Source of the DNA: Xanthobacter sp. YC-JY1
GTDB lineage: Bacteria; Pseudomonadota; Alphaproteobacteria; Rhizobiales; Xanthobacteraceae
DNA: 64,000 nt
Reading direction: 5' to 3'
NCBI RefSeq assembly: GCF_021730305.1
Contig: NZ_CP032674.1
Coordinates: 5,150,001-5,214,000 of the forward strand
The position numbers and the translations under genes are program-made. Shown one piece after another: positions 29,989 to 40,051 of the stretch; positions within the stretch are counted from its first letter, which is position 1, and the number at the start of each line of letters is the position of its first letter. The notes under the pieces are model-generated. The model did not search any database. It saw only the letters and a program-made list of their open reading frames with translations, and was not told where the DNA came from.

Positions 29989-30948
29989 TCAGCCCTGCGG
30001 CTCCGGCTCGAACAGGCGGGAGAGGCCCTCGTCCCAGGGTGGCACCCCGCCATGGCCCTGGCCGTAGAGGGCGGCGAGGTGGTCGATGAAGACGCGCACC
30101 TTCTGCGGCAGGAAGCGGCGGGAGGGATACACCGCGAACAGCCCTACCCGGTGGGAGGCGCGCCAGCGCGGCAGTACCACCTTCAGCGCGCCGGAGCGCA
30201 GTTCCGGCCCCACGTCCCAGGTGGAGCGCAGGGCGATGCCCACCGAGGCGAGCACCGCCTCGCGTACCACCTCGTTGGAATTGGTGCGCAGCTGGGAATG
30301 CACGCGCAGCGTCACCGGCCCCTCCGGCCCTTCCAGCTTCCACGGGTCCTGGCCGTGGGTGGCGAGCAGGATGTGGGCGGAGAGTTCGGAGATCTGCTTC
30401 GGCTCGCCGGCGCGGGCGAGATACTCGGGCGTCGCGCACAGCACCCGGTGGACCGGGGCGAGGCGGCGGGCGACGAGGCTCGAATCGTCGAGATCGGCGA
30501 TGCGCACCGCCACGTCGAAGCCCTCGCCCACGATGTCCACGAACGAATCCGACAGTTCGAGGTCGATGGTGAGGTCGCGGTTCGCCTCCATCAGCGGCAG
30601 CAGGTGGGGGGCGATGTGCAGCCGGCCGAAGGAGGTGGGCGCCGACACCCGCAGCAGGCCCCGCGCCTCGGTGGACTTGCGGGCAAGCTGGCTTTCCGCC
30701 TCCTCGATGGAGGCGAGGATGGTGACGACCCGCTCGTAGAAGCCCTGCCCCGCCTCGGTCAGCGCCACCTTGCGGGTGGTGCGCTGGAACAGGCGGGCAC
30801 CGAGCCGCTCCTCCAGCCGCTGCACCCGCTTCGACACCACCGGCGGGGAGAGCCCCATCTCCCGCCCGGCGGCGGAGAGGCTGCCGGCGGTGACGATGCG
30901 CGCGAAGATTTCGAGATCGCCCAGATTGCCGATCATGGATCGGTCCAT
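29989..30948 (-). CDS. LysR family transcriptional regulator, divergent from glcDEF
   Basis: A 319-residue LysR-type regulator: N-terminal winged helix (LEIFARIVTAGSLSAAGREMGLSPPVVSKRVQRLEERLGARLFQRTTRKVALTEAG pattern, with the helix-turn-helix about 20-55) and a periplasmic-binding-like effector domain (GLLRVSAPTSFGRLHIAPHLLPLM, ..DSFVDIVGEGFDVAVRIADL). It resembles the common PcaQ/DmlR-like subgroup but no specific effector can be named. Divergent placement 145 bases from glcD suggests it controls glycolate oxidase. The GGAGG lies directly before the first ATG, so the second ATG at 30936 may be the true start. Confidence 0.9.
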   Translation of the reverse strand: MDRSMIGNLGDLEIFARIVTAGSLSAAGREMGLSPPVVSKRVQRLEERLGARLFQRTTRKVALTEAGQGFYERVVTILASIEEAESQLARKSTEARGLLRVSAPTSFGRLHIAPHLLPLMEANRDLTIDLELSDSFVDIVGEGFDVAVRIADLDDSSLVARRLAPVHRVLCATPEYLARAGEPKQISELSAHILLATHGQDPWKLEGPEGPVTLRVHSQLRTNSNEVVREAVLASVGIALRSTWDVGPELRSGALKVVLPRWRASHRVGLFAVYPSRRFLPQKVRVFIDHLAALYGQGHGGVPPWDEGLSRLFEPEPQG

Positions 30949-31014
30949 CCTCCGCTGGCCGGGACCATTGCGCCGGCCGATTGTTTTGTCTTCGGCCGCC
31001 GACTTTATCCGCTA

Positions 31015-31059
31015 GGGAAAGAATGGGCGACGTTTTTTCCCGAATGAACCGATTATAGT
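31015..31059 (+). promoter_or_regulatory. Candidate glcD promoter with LysR-type operator
   Basis: GGGAAA (31015-31020) and TTTCCC (31036-31041) form an inverted repeat with a 15-base gap, the kind of spaced dyad LysR proteins bind. TATAGT (31054-31059) could be the -10 box, which puts the dyad over the -35 region. The site is inferred only from pattern and place. Confidence 0.35.
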
Positions 31060-31093
31060 TCCTCCAACAAGAACGGCTCAAAGGGACGCCGAC

Positions 31094-32602
31094 ATGACGG
31101 GAACCACTCCGGGCCTCAGGCTGCCGGAAGCGGATTCGCGGGTGCTTGCCCGACGGGAGGAGATCATCGCCGCGCTTCGGGTCATCGTGCCCGGCGAGGG
31201 CGTCATCGCCCATGAACGGGAGATGCGGCCTTACGAATCCGACGGCGTCACGGCCTATCGCCAGCTGCCCCTCGTGGTGGTGCTGCCGTCGACCACCGAG
31301 CAGGTGGCGGCGGTCCTGAAATATTGCCATGCCAACGAGATCCGCGTGGTGCCGCGCGGCGCCGGCACCTCGCTCTCCGGCGGCGCGCTGCCGCTCGAGG
31401 ATGCGGTGCTCATCGGCATGGGCAAGTTCAACCGGGTGCTGGAGATCGACACCGCCAACCGCTGCGCCGTGGTGCAGCCGGGCGTCACCAACCTCGGCAT
31501 CTCCAAGGCGGTCGACCATCTGGGCTTCTATTACGCGCCCGACCCCTCCTCGCAGATCGCCTGCACCATCGGCGGCAATGTGGGGGAGAATTCCGGCGGC
31601 GTGCACTGCCTGAAATACGGACTCACCACCAACAACGTGCTCGGCGTGGAACTGGTGCTCATCACCGGCGAGGTGGTGCGCCTCGGCGGCAAGCACCTCG
31701 ATGCCGGCGGGCTCGACCTGCTCTCCGTCGTCATCGGGTCCGAGGGGCTGCTGGGCATCGTCACCGAGGTTACGGTGCGCCTCCTCAAGAAGCCAGACAC
31801 CGCCCGCGCGGTGCTGGTGGGCTTCCCCACCTCCGAGGATGCGGGAGAGTGCGTGGCGCGGATCATCGGCGGCGGCATCATCCCGGCCGCCATCGAGATG
31901 ATGGACCGCGACGCCATCGCGGCCGCCGAGGCCTTCGTGAACGTGGGCTATCCGCTGGACGTGGAAGCCCTGCTCATCGTCGAGCTGGACGGACCCGAGG
32001 CCGAATGCGCCCACCTTCTGGAGGAGGTGACGCGCGTCGCCGAGGGCTGCAATTCCGTCACCCTGCGGGTCTCCACCAGCGAGGCCGAGCGGCTCGGCTT
32101 CTGGGCCGGGCGCAAGGCGGCCTTCCCGGCGGTGGGGCGGCTCTCGCCCGACTATCTCTGCATGGACGGCACCATCCCGCGCCGCCAGCTGCCCTACGTG
32201 CTCTCGCGCATGCGCGAGCTTTCGGTGCAGTACGGCCTGCGCGTCGCCAACGTGTTCCATGCCGGCGACGGCAACCTCCACCCGCTCATCCTTTATGACG
32301 CCAACGCGCCGGGCCAGCTCGACGCGGCGGAGAATTTCGGCGCCGACATCCTGCGGCTGTGCGTGGAGGTGGGCGGCGTGCTCACCGGCGAGCACGGCGT
32401 GGGCGTGGAGAAGCGCGATCTCATGCCCACCATGTTCAACGAGGTCGATCTCGCCCAGCAGCTGCGGCTGAAATGCGCCTTCGACGACAAGAGCCTCATG
32501 AACCCCGGCAAGGTGTTCCCGACCCTGCACCGCTGCGCCGAGCTTGGCCGGATGCACGTGTCGGGCGGCGCCCTCCCCTTCCCGGACCTGCCGCGTTTCT
32601 GA
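31094..32602 (+). CDS. glcD: Glycolate oxidase FAD-binding subunit GlcD
   Basis: A 502-residue flavoprotein of the VAO/PCMH family. FAD-binding PCMH domain (about 55-235) with VPRGAGTSLSGGALPLEDAVLIG and GGNVGENSGGVHCLKYGLTTNNV. The C-terminal FAD-linked oxidase domain has NVFHAGDGNLHPLI and LTGEHGVGVEKRDLM. It oxidises glycolate to glyoxylate together with GlcE and GlcF at the inner membrane. First gene of glcDEF; 31 bases separate it from glcE. The neighbouring malate synthase fits glyoxylate disposal. Confidence 0.95.
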   Translation: MTGTTPGLRLPEADSRVLARREEIIAALRVIVPGEGVIAHEREMRPYESDGVTAYRQLPLVVVLPSTTEQVAAVLKYCHANEIRVVPRGAGTSLSGGALPLEDAVLIGMGKFNRVLEIDTANRCAVVQPGVTNLGISKAVDHLGFYYAPDPSSQIACTIGGNVGENSGGVHCLKYGLTTNNVLGVELVLITGEVVRLGGKHLDAGGLDLLSVVIGSEGLLGIVTEVTVRLLKKPDTARAVLVGFPTSEDAGECVARIIGGGIIPAAIEMMDRDAIAAAEAFVNVGYPLDVEALLIVELDGPEAECAHLLEEVTRVAEGCNSVTLRVSTSEAERLGFWAGRKAAFPAVGRLSPDYLCMDGTIPRRQLPYVLSRMRELSVQYGLRVANVFHAGDGNLHPLILYDANAPGQLDAAENFGADILRLCVEVGGVLTGEHGVGVEKRDLMPTMFNEVDLAQQLRLKCAFDDKSLMNPGKVFPTLHRCAELGRMHVSGGALPFPDLPRF

Positions 32603-32633
32603 GCGCGCGCCTTCCTCTATCCGAGGCCCAGAC

Positions 32634-33845
32634 ATGAGTGACATCATCGCAGTGCGCGACGAGCAGGAGGTCGCGGAGGCGGTCCGCACCGCCCTCGGCG
32701 CCGGCAAGACGCTGGAGGTGCGCGGCCACGGCTCGCAGCAGGCCCTCGGCCGGCCGAGCCAGACCGACCTCACCCTCGACCTCTCCGCCCTCTCGGGCGT
32801 CACCCTCTACGAGCCGGAGGAACTGGTGCTCTCCGCCCGCGCCGGCACGCCGCGCGCGGACATCGAGGAGATGGTGGCCGCGCGCGGGCAGATGCTCGCC
32901 TTCGAGCCCATGGATACCGGCCCGCTGCTGGGCGGGACCGCCGGACGCGGCACGCTGGGCGGCCTGTTCGCGGTGAACCTTGCCGGGCCCCGCCGCATCA
33001 GCCACGGCGCCGTGCGCGACCATGCGCTCGGCATCAAGGCGGTGTCCGGACGCGGCGAGCCGTTCAAGTCCGGCGGGCGGGTGGTGAAGAACGTCACCGG
33101 CTATGACCTGCCCCGCCTGATGGCCGGGGCCTTCGGCACGCTCTCAATCGCCACCGAGATCACGCTCAAGGTGCTGCCGCGCCCGCCCATGGAGGAAACG
33201 GTCATCGCCCGCGTCGCCTCTCCGGGCGAGGCGGCGGCGGCGCTCTCCGCGGCCATGGGGTCCTCCTGCGAGGTGTCGGGGGCCGCCTTCCTGCCGGAAG
33301 GCGTGGCGGGGCGCTTGCCGGGCCTTTCCGGCGCGCCTGCCGTGGTGGCGCTGCGGATGGAGGGCGTCGCCCCCTCCGTCACTGCGCGGCGCGCCATGCT
33401 GCTCAAGGTGCTGGCCGGCATCGGCCCGGCCGAGGTGCTGGAGACCGAGCCCTCCCGCCCCCTGTGGCAGGCGGTGCGCGACGTGATCCCCTTCGCCGGC
33501 TCGGGCGAGCGGGCGGTGTGGCGCCTCTCCACCCAGCCCAAGGTGGGGCCGGAGCTGGCGGCGAAGCTGGTCCAGGATCTCGGCGGCGAGGCCTATTGCG
33601 ACTGGGCCGGCGGCCTCATCTGGCTCTGCCTGCCGGGCGAAGCGTCCCACGCGGACACGGTGCGCGCGGCCCTCGCCCCGTATGGCGGCCACGCCACCCT
33701 CATCCGCGCCAGTGCGGCCGAGCGTGCCCGTTCGGCGGTGTTCCAGCCCCTCGACGGGGCGCTGGCGGCGCTGACCAAGCGGGTGAAGGAGAGCTTCGAC
33801 CCCGGCCTGGTGCTCAACCCCGGCCGCATGCATGCGGGGATGTGA
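32634..33845 (+). CDS. glcE: Glycolate oxidase FAD-binding subunit GlcE
   Basis: A 403-residue FAD-binding protein, shorter than GlcD. The PCMH part includes TLEVRGHGSQQALGRPSQTDLTLDLS and the pattern GGTAGRGTLGGLFAVNLAGPRRISHGAVRDHALGI, followed by GRVVKNVTGYDLPRLMAGAFGTL, which is typical for GlcE. It ends with FDPGLVLNPGRMHAGM. ATG at 32634. It is the second flavin subunit of glycolate oxidase. Confidence 0.94.
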   Translation: MSDIIAVRDEQEVAEAVRTALGAGKTLEVRGHGSQQALGRPSQTDLTLDLSALSGVTLYEPEELVLSARAGTPRADIEEMVAARGQMLAFEPMDTGPLLGGTAGRGTLGGLFAVNLAGPRRISHGAVRDHALGIKAVSGRGEPFKSGGRVVKNVTGYDLPRLMAGAFGTLSIATEITLKVLPRPPMEETVIARVASPGEAAAALSAAMGSSCEVSGAAFLPEGVAGRLPGLSGAPAVVALRMEGVAPSVTARRAMLLKVLAGIGPAEVLETEPSRPLWQAVRDVIPFAGSGERAVWRLSTQPKVGPELAAKLVQDLGGEAYCDWAGGLIWLCLPGEASHADTVRAALAPYGGHATLIRASAAERARSAVFQPLDGALAALTKRVKESFDPGLVLNPGRMHAGM

Positions 33846-33894
33846 GATGGCCCGCACCCTCGACCTTCCGTTCCTCCGTCACGGCTGAGCGCCC

Positions 33895-35214
33895 ATGCAG
33901 ACCCATTTCTCCCTCGCCCAGCTCGCCGATCCGCATGTGGAGGCGGCCAATTCCATCCTGCGCAAGTGCGTGCATTGCGGCTTCTGCACCGCCACCTGCC
34001 CGACCTACGTGCTGCTGGGGGACGAGCTGGATAGCCCGCGCGGGCGCATCTACCTCATCAAGGACATGCTGGAGAACGACCGGCCGGCGACGGCCGAGGA
34101 GGTGAAGCACATCGACCGCTGCCTCTCCTGCCTCTCCTGCATGTCCACCTGCCCCTCCGGCGTCAACTACATGCACCTCGTGGACACCGCCCGCGTCCAT
34201 ATCGAGAAGACCTATTCGCGCCCCGCCCCCGACCGGATGATCCGGGAAGTGCTGGCGAAGGTGCTGCCCTATCCCGACCGCTTCCGCCTCGCCCTCATGG
34301 GTGCGCTGGCCGGCAAGCCGTTCGCCGGGCTGTTCGCCAGGGTGCCGGCGCTGAAGCCGCTTGCCGCCATGCTGCGCCTCGCCCCCGGCCTGCCCCATGG
34401 CCGCGCGGCGGACGACAAGGGCGGCGTGCATCCCGCGCAGGGCACCCGCCGGGCGCGGGTGGCGCTGCTCAAGGGCTGCGCCCAGCCGGTACTGAACCCC
34501 GGCATCGACGAAGCCGCCATCCGCCTCCTCACCCGGCAGGGCGTGGACGTGGTGCGGGTGAAGGGTGAGGGCTGCTGCGGCGCGCTGGTCCATCACATGG
34601 GCCGGGAGGACGAGGCGCTCAATTTCGCCCGCAACAATGTGGACGTGTGGATCAGGGAGATGGAGACCGAGGGGCTCGACGCCATACTCGTCACCACCTC
34701 CGGCTGCGGCACGCCCATCAAGGACTATGGCTACATGCTGCGCCTCGACCCCGCTTATGCGGAGAAGGCGGCGCGGGTCTCGGCCATCACGCGGGACATC
34801 AGCGAGTTCCTGCCCACCCTCGATCTGCCGAAGGCCGAGACGCCGCGCGGGATGCGGGTCGCCTACCATTCCGCCTGCTCGCTCCAGCACGGGCAGAAGG
34901 TGAAGACGCCGCCCATGGACCTCCTGCGCCGCGTCGGCTTCGAGGTGGTGGAGCCGTTCGACCCGCATCTGTGCTGCGGCTCGGCCGGCACCTACAACAT
35001 GCTCCAGAGCGAGATTGCCGGGCAGCTCAAGGCCCGCAAGGTGGCGACGCTCGAGGCGCTGGCCCCCGACGTGATCGCCGCCGGCAATATCGGCTGCATG
35101 ACGCAGATCGGCTCCGGCACCGGCATTCCCATCGTCCACACGGTGGAGCTGCTGGACTGGGCCACCGGCGGCCCCGCCCCCGCCGCTTTGGCCGGACGGG
35201 CGAAAGCGGCCTGA
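33895..35214 (+). CDS. glcF: Glycolate oxidase iron-sulfur subunit GlcF
   Basis: A 439-residue protein with two ferredoxin motifs (CVHCGFCTATCPTY near 24 and CLSCLSCMSTCPSGVNY near 75) and two CCG domains (GCCGALVHHMGRED and HLCCGSAGTYNMLQ). It passes electrons from the flavin subunits to the quinone pool. It starts 49 bases after glcE and closes the operon. It is homologous to LutA in its CCG part, so the window holds two related hydroxy-acid oxidase systems. Confidence 0.95.
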   Translation: MQTHFSLAQLADPHVEAANSILRKCVHCGFCTATCPTYVLLGDELDSPRGRIYLIKDMLENDRPATAEEVKHIDRCLSCLSCMSTCPSGVNYMHLVDTARVHIEKTYSRPAPDRMIREVLAKVLPYPDRFRLALMGALAGKPFAGLFARVPALKPLAAMLRLAPGLPHGRAADDKGGVHPAQGTRRARVALLKGCAQPVLNPGIDEAAIRLLTRQGVDVVRVKGEGCCGALVHHMGREDEALNFARNNVDVWIREMETEGLDAILVTTSGCGTPIKDYGYMLRLDPAYAEKAARVSAITRDISEFLPTLDLPKAETPRGMRVAYHSACSLQHGQKVKTPPMDLLRRVGFEVVEPFDPHLCCGSAGTYNMLQSEIAGQLKARKVATLEALAPDVIAAGNIGCMTQIGSGTGIPIVHTVELLDWATGGPAPAALAGRAKAA

Positions 35215-35266
35215 GGATTGTTGCCGGAATGGCAAAGACCCATGTGCGATGCGGTCAATAGACCTT

Positions 35267-35280
35267 CGTCGCATGCGACG
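35267..35280. promoter_or_regulatory. Perfect 14-bp palindrome upstream of thiE
   Basis: CGTCGCATGCGACG is fully self-complementary and lies 82 bases before the thiE start and 53 bases after the glcF stop. It could be an operator or the stem of a weak terminator; no T run follows. Confidence 0.4.
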
Positions 35281-35361
35281 TTTCGCACCGAAGCGCATTG
35301 AGATAAGGGAGCGGGGCGGCTTACGCTGCGCCGCAGCACGCCCGCACCCGTGAGCCAGACG

Positions 35362-35997
35362 ATGTCCCGTCCCTTCGACCTGACCCTGTACCTCGTCACC
35401 GACCCGCGACTCGTCGCGGCGCGGGGCCTCGTGGCGACAGTGGAAGCGGCAGTGAAGGGCGGCGCCACCATCGTGCAGTTGCGCGATCCCGACGCCCATG
35501 GCCGCGCGCTGGTGGAGCAGGCCCGCGCGCTGAAGGCGCTGCTGGCGCCGCTGCGCATCCCGCTCATCATCAACGACCGGGTGGACGTGGCGGTGGCGGC
35601 GGACGCCGACGGCGTGCATCTCGGCCAGGACGACATGACCCCCGCCGACGCCCGCGCCCTTCTGGGGCCGGAGCGCATCCTCGGCCTCTCCGTGGGCAAT
35701 CCGGCGGAATTCGCCGCCTCCGACATTGGCGTCGTGGATTATCTCGGCGTCGGTCCGGTGAAGGCCACCGGCACAAAGAAGGATGCTGGCGCCGCCATCG
35801 GCACCTCCGGCGTCACGACGGTGCGCGCGCTCACCCGCCTGCCCATCGTCGGCATCGGCGGCATCGACGGCGCGCTCGCCGCCGAGGTCATCCGCGCCGG
35901 AGCGGACGGGGTGGCGGTGGTGTCCGCCATCTGCGCCGCCCCCGATCCCGAACACGCTGCACGCGCGCTTCTTTCGGCCGTCACGGCCGCGCGCTGA
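35362..35997 (+). CDS. thiE: Thiamine-phosphate synthase ThiE
   Basis: A 211-residue TIM-barrel enzyme that joins HMP-diphosphate and thiazole phosphate into thiamine phosphate. Visible are YLVTDPRL, GGATIVQLRDPDAHGRALVEQA, PLIINDRVDVAVAADADGVHLGQDDM, GLSVGNPAE, VDYLGVGPVKATGTKKDAG and IVGIGGIDG, all family signatures. A GTG at 35350 is an alternative start. It stands apart from other thi genes and no TPP riboswitch is seen before it, so its control is unclear. Many alphaproteobacteria carry two ThiE-like proteins; this may be the unlinked one. Confidence 0.9.
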   Translation: MSRPFDLTLYLVTDPRLVAARGLVATVEAAVKGGATIVQLRDPDAHGRALVEQARALKALLAPLRIPLIINDRVDVAVAADADGVHLGQDDMTPADARALLGPERILGLSVGNPAEFAASDIGVVDYLGVGPVKATGTKKDAGAAIGTSGVTTVRALTRLPIVGIGGIDGALAAEVIRAGADGVAVVSAICAAPDPEHAARALLSAVTAAR

Positions 35998-36095
35998 CCC
36001 CATCCATCCCGTCCCGGGCCTGCCACGGCCTCGGGACGGTTCCCGCCTGCGGCGACGCCACGCGCTTCAGGCTTCACACAAGGAGACCCGACATC

Positions 36096-37706
<1,611 letters not shown>

Positions 37707-37735
37707 GGGCTTTCCCTTCCGGCACCCGCACCACC

Positions 37736-37764
37736 GTCATCGCCCGCCTCGTGCGGGCGATGAC
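37736..37764. repeat. Single palindromic intergenic repeat
   Basis: GTCATCGCCCGC (37736-37747) and GCGGGCGATGAC (37753-37764) form a perfect 12-bp stem around CTCGT. It is nearly identical to the left hairpin of the element at 14470. It lies 30 bases past the malate synthase stop. Confidence 0.75.
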
Positions 37765-37977
37765 ACTTGCGTGCCCCTCAAGTCCGCGTGTCCGTGTCGC
37801 AGGCCATCGCAGCGCAACGACGCGCAAGCCACTGCGTCATGCCCTCCCGCGCAAAACCCGTTCCGCATCGCAGCAACGATTCCTGCTGCGCGGGAAACGG
37901 CAGGGCTTGCGCCGGCAGTCCACATGATTAAACAATCCCTCCATTGACTTGCGTGCGGGGAAACAACCGCGGCGTTC

Positions 37978-38001
37978 CCTGAGCTTCCTCTGAAGCTTAG
38001 G
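37978..38001 (+). promoter_or_regulatory. Inverted repeat in the mtdB leader
   Basis: CCTGAGCTTC (37978-37987) and GAAGCTTAGG (37992-38001) pair along all ten positions in RNA, one of them G-U, around a 4-base loop. It ends 44 bases before the mtdB ATG. It could be an operator for a C1 regulator or an RNA structure. Confidence 0.45.
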
Positions 38002-38045
38002 GGCGAAGCCACCCGCTTATGTTTCCCTTGGCACGGAGCTGACCC

Positions 38046-38948
38046 ATGGCGGATTCCGCCTCTATTCCCCCCATTCTCCACATCGTCACGCCGCTCGCGC
38101 ATGTGAGCCCGTTCGACGTGAACATGGCGGCCGACGCCGGCTATCTCACCATCGCGCAATATTCGCGGGTGAAGCTGGAGGAAGTCCGCGACCTGACGCA
38201 GGACATGATGTTCTCGCGCGCCCCGCAGGCGGCGCCGCGCACAGGCCTGTTCATCGGCGGCAAGGATGCCGCGCTCGCCTTCGACATGGCCAATGAGGCG
38301 AAGGCCTCCATCTTCCCGCCCTTCGAGATTTCCATCTTCCCCGATCCGGCCGGCTCCTTCACCACCGCCGCCGCCATGATCGCCAAGGTGGAGCAGGCGC
38401 TGGTCAAGGTCCGGGCCGATGGCCTCAAGGGCGCCAAGGTGCAGATTTACGGCGCCACCGGCGTGGTCGGCTCGGTGGCCGCGGTGATCGCCGCGAACGC
38501 CGGGGCCGACGTGACCCTCGTCAGCCATCGCGAGGTCGCGGCGGTGGAAGAGAAGGCGCGGGACATCAAGACCCGCTTCGGCCTCGACGTCTCCTGCACC
38601 GCCGCCGTCACCGACGCGGACAAGGCGGCGCTGGTGCCCTCGGCCGAGGTCATCCTCGCCACCGGCAAGGCGGGCGTTCAGATCCTCAACGCCGCGCACC
38701 TCGAGGCCGCGAAGAACCTCATCGTGGCGGCGGACGTGAACGCCGTGCCCCCCGCCGGCATCGCCGGCATCGGCGCCCATGATGCGGCGGCCCAGCTGCC
38801 CCACGGCATCGGCATCGGCGCGCTCGCCATCGGCAATCTCAAATACGCGGTCCAGCACACCCTGCTGAAGCGCATGTGCGAGACGACGACGCCGCTCTTC
38901 ATCGACCTGCCGGTGGTGTTCGAGCTGGCCAGAACCCTGGACGCCTGA
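38046..38948 (+). CDS. mtdB: NAD(P)-dependent methylene-H4MPT dehydrogenase MtdB
   Basis: A 300-residue cytoplasmic dehydrogenase that oxidises methylene-H4MPT to methenyl-H4MPT in formaldehyde oxidation. The N-terminal part has HIVTPLAHVSPFDVNMAADAGY, typical of Mtd proteins. A Rossmann fold follows with IYGATGVVGSVAAVIAANAGADVTLVSHR (about 140-168). The end LLKRMCETTTPLFIDLPVVFELAR also matches. It is followed 91 bases later by mch in the same direction. The clustering with mch and fhc supports the H4MPT rather than the tetrahydrofolate form (MtdA). Confidence 0.93.
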   Translation: MADSASIPPILHIVTPLAHVSPFDVNMAADAGYLTIAQYSRVKLEEVRDLTQDMMFSRAPQAAPRTGLFIGGKDAALAFDMANEAKASIFPPFEISIFPDPAGSFTTAAAMIAKVEQALVKVRADGLKGAKVQIYGATGVVGSVAAVIAANAGADVTLVSHREVAAVEEKARDIKTRFGLDVSCTAAVTDADKAALVPSAEVILATGKAGVQILNAAHLEAAKNLIVAADVNAVPPAGIAGIGAHDAAAQLPHGIGIGALAIGNLKYAVQHTLLKRMCETTTPLFIDLPVVFELARTLDA

Positions 38949-39039
38949 GCCCCATGCGCACGATCCTTTCTTCTCCCCGCCGGCTCCGCGCCTGCTGCGC
39001 GGGGATCGCCGCCGTTTGCCCCGCGCGAGAGGTGCGGCC

Positions 39040-40050
39040 ATGACTTCAGCCCAGACGACCACATCCGCAGCCCTTGCTGCCGACCCCGCCCCCCTTCCCG
39101 GCGGCATCAGCCTCGCCCATCAGGTCGCGCCCCTCGTTGAGGCGCTGGTGGCCGACGCCACGCAGCTGCGGCTCGCCGTTTCCACCGGCCCGCTCGGCTG
39201 CCGCATCGTGGATGCCGGCATCTCCGTGCCCGGCTCGCTGGAAGCCGGACGGCGCATCGCCGAAATCTGCCTCGGCGGCCTCGGCAAGGTGGCCCTCGTG
39301 CCCGGCGGGCGCTTCTCGCCCTTCGACACGCTGGTGAGCGTCACCACCACCGATCCCGTCACCGCGTGCCTCGCCAGCCAGTATGCCGGCTGGAGCCTGT
39401 CGCACGACGACTTCTTCGCCCTCGGCTCCGGCCCCGGCCGGGCCATGGCGGCGGTGGAGCCCCTGTTCGCGGAGCTGGGCTGCCGCGACCATGGCGATCA
39501 TGTCGCTCTGGTGCTGGAGACCGGCGTCACCCCGCCCGCCGAGGTGGTGCAGGAGGTGGCGAGCCGCTGCGGTGTCGCGCCCACGGCCGTCACCTTCATC
39601 CTCACCCCCACCTCATCGCTGGCCGGCACGGTGCAGATCGTCGCCCGCGTGCTGGAAGTGGCGCTGCACAAGGCGCACGCGCTCCACTTCCCGCTGGAGC
39701 ACATCGTGGACGGTATCGGCTCCGCCCCCGTGGCGCCGCCCTCGCCGGACTTCCTCACCGCCATGGGCCGCACCAATGATGCGGTGCTCTATGGCGGCGA
39801 CGTGCAGCTCTTCGTGCGCGGCTCGTCCGAGGCCGCGCAGGATCTGGCCAAGCGCCTGCCGTCGCTGGCCTCGCGCGACTATGGCCGGCCGTTCGGCGAG
39901 ATCTTCGCGGGCTATGACTGCGACTTCTACAAGGTGGACCCGCTGCTGTTCTCGCCGGCCCGCGTGACCGTGACGGCCATGGAGCAGGGCACGAGCTTCA
40001 CTGCCGGCGGCTTCGACGCCAACCTCATCGCCCGCTCCTTCGGGGTGTGA
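39040..40050 (+). CDS. mch: Methenyl-H4MPT cyclohydrolase Mch
   Basis: A 336-residue enzyme that hydrolyses methenyl-H4MPT to N5-formyl-H4MPT. Family blocks: GGRRIAEICLGGLGKV-like (EAGRRIAEICLGGLG), VTTTDPVTACLASQYAGWSL, FFALGSGPGRAMA, VEPLFAELGCRDHGDHVALVLET and DFYKVDPLLFSPARVTVT. ATG at 39040, behind AGAGG, is preferred to a TTG 24 bases upstream. Next gene starts one base after the stop, so translation is coupled. Confidence 0.95.
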   Translation: MTSAQTTTSAALAADPAPLPGGISLAHQVAPLVEALVADATQLRLAVSTGPLGCRIVDAGISVPGSLEAGRRIAEICLGGLGKVALVPGGRFSPFDTLVSVTTTDPVTACLASQYAGWSLSHDDFFALGSGPGRAMAAVEPLFAELGCRDHGDHVALVLETGVTPPAEVVQEVASRCGVAPTAVTFILTPTSSLAGTVQIVARVLEVALHKAHALHFPLEHIVDGIGSAPVAPPSPDFLTAMGRTNDAVLYGGDVQLFVRGSSEAAQDLAKRLPSLASRDYGRPFGEIFAGYDCDFYKVDPLLFSPARVTVTAMEQGTSFTAGGFDANLIARSFGV

Positions 40051-40051
40051 G

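Larger units (their letters stand above)
37707..38045. other. Intergenic region upstream of mtdB
   Basis: It holds the palindromic repeat at 37736, a stretch with lower GC near 37921, and the hairpin at 37978. The promoter of the mtdB operon should lie here; TTGACT at 37945 could be a -35 box but no good -10 is seen at the usual distance. Confidence 0.5.

Noticed and set aside
29909-32803. Long minus-strand open frame across the LysR and glcD genes
   Set aside because: It spans two well-supported genes and an intergenic repeat; composition is that of an antisense shadow.
35215-35361. TPP riboswitch before thiE
   Set aside because: No CUGAGA-type core or paired arms of the TPP aptamer could be found by reading the region.
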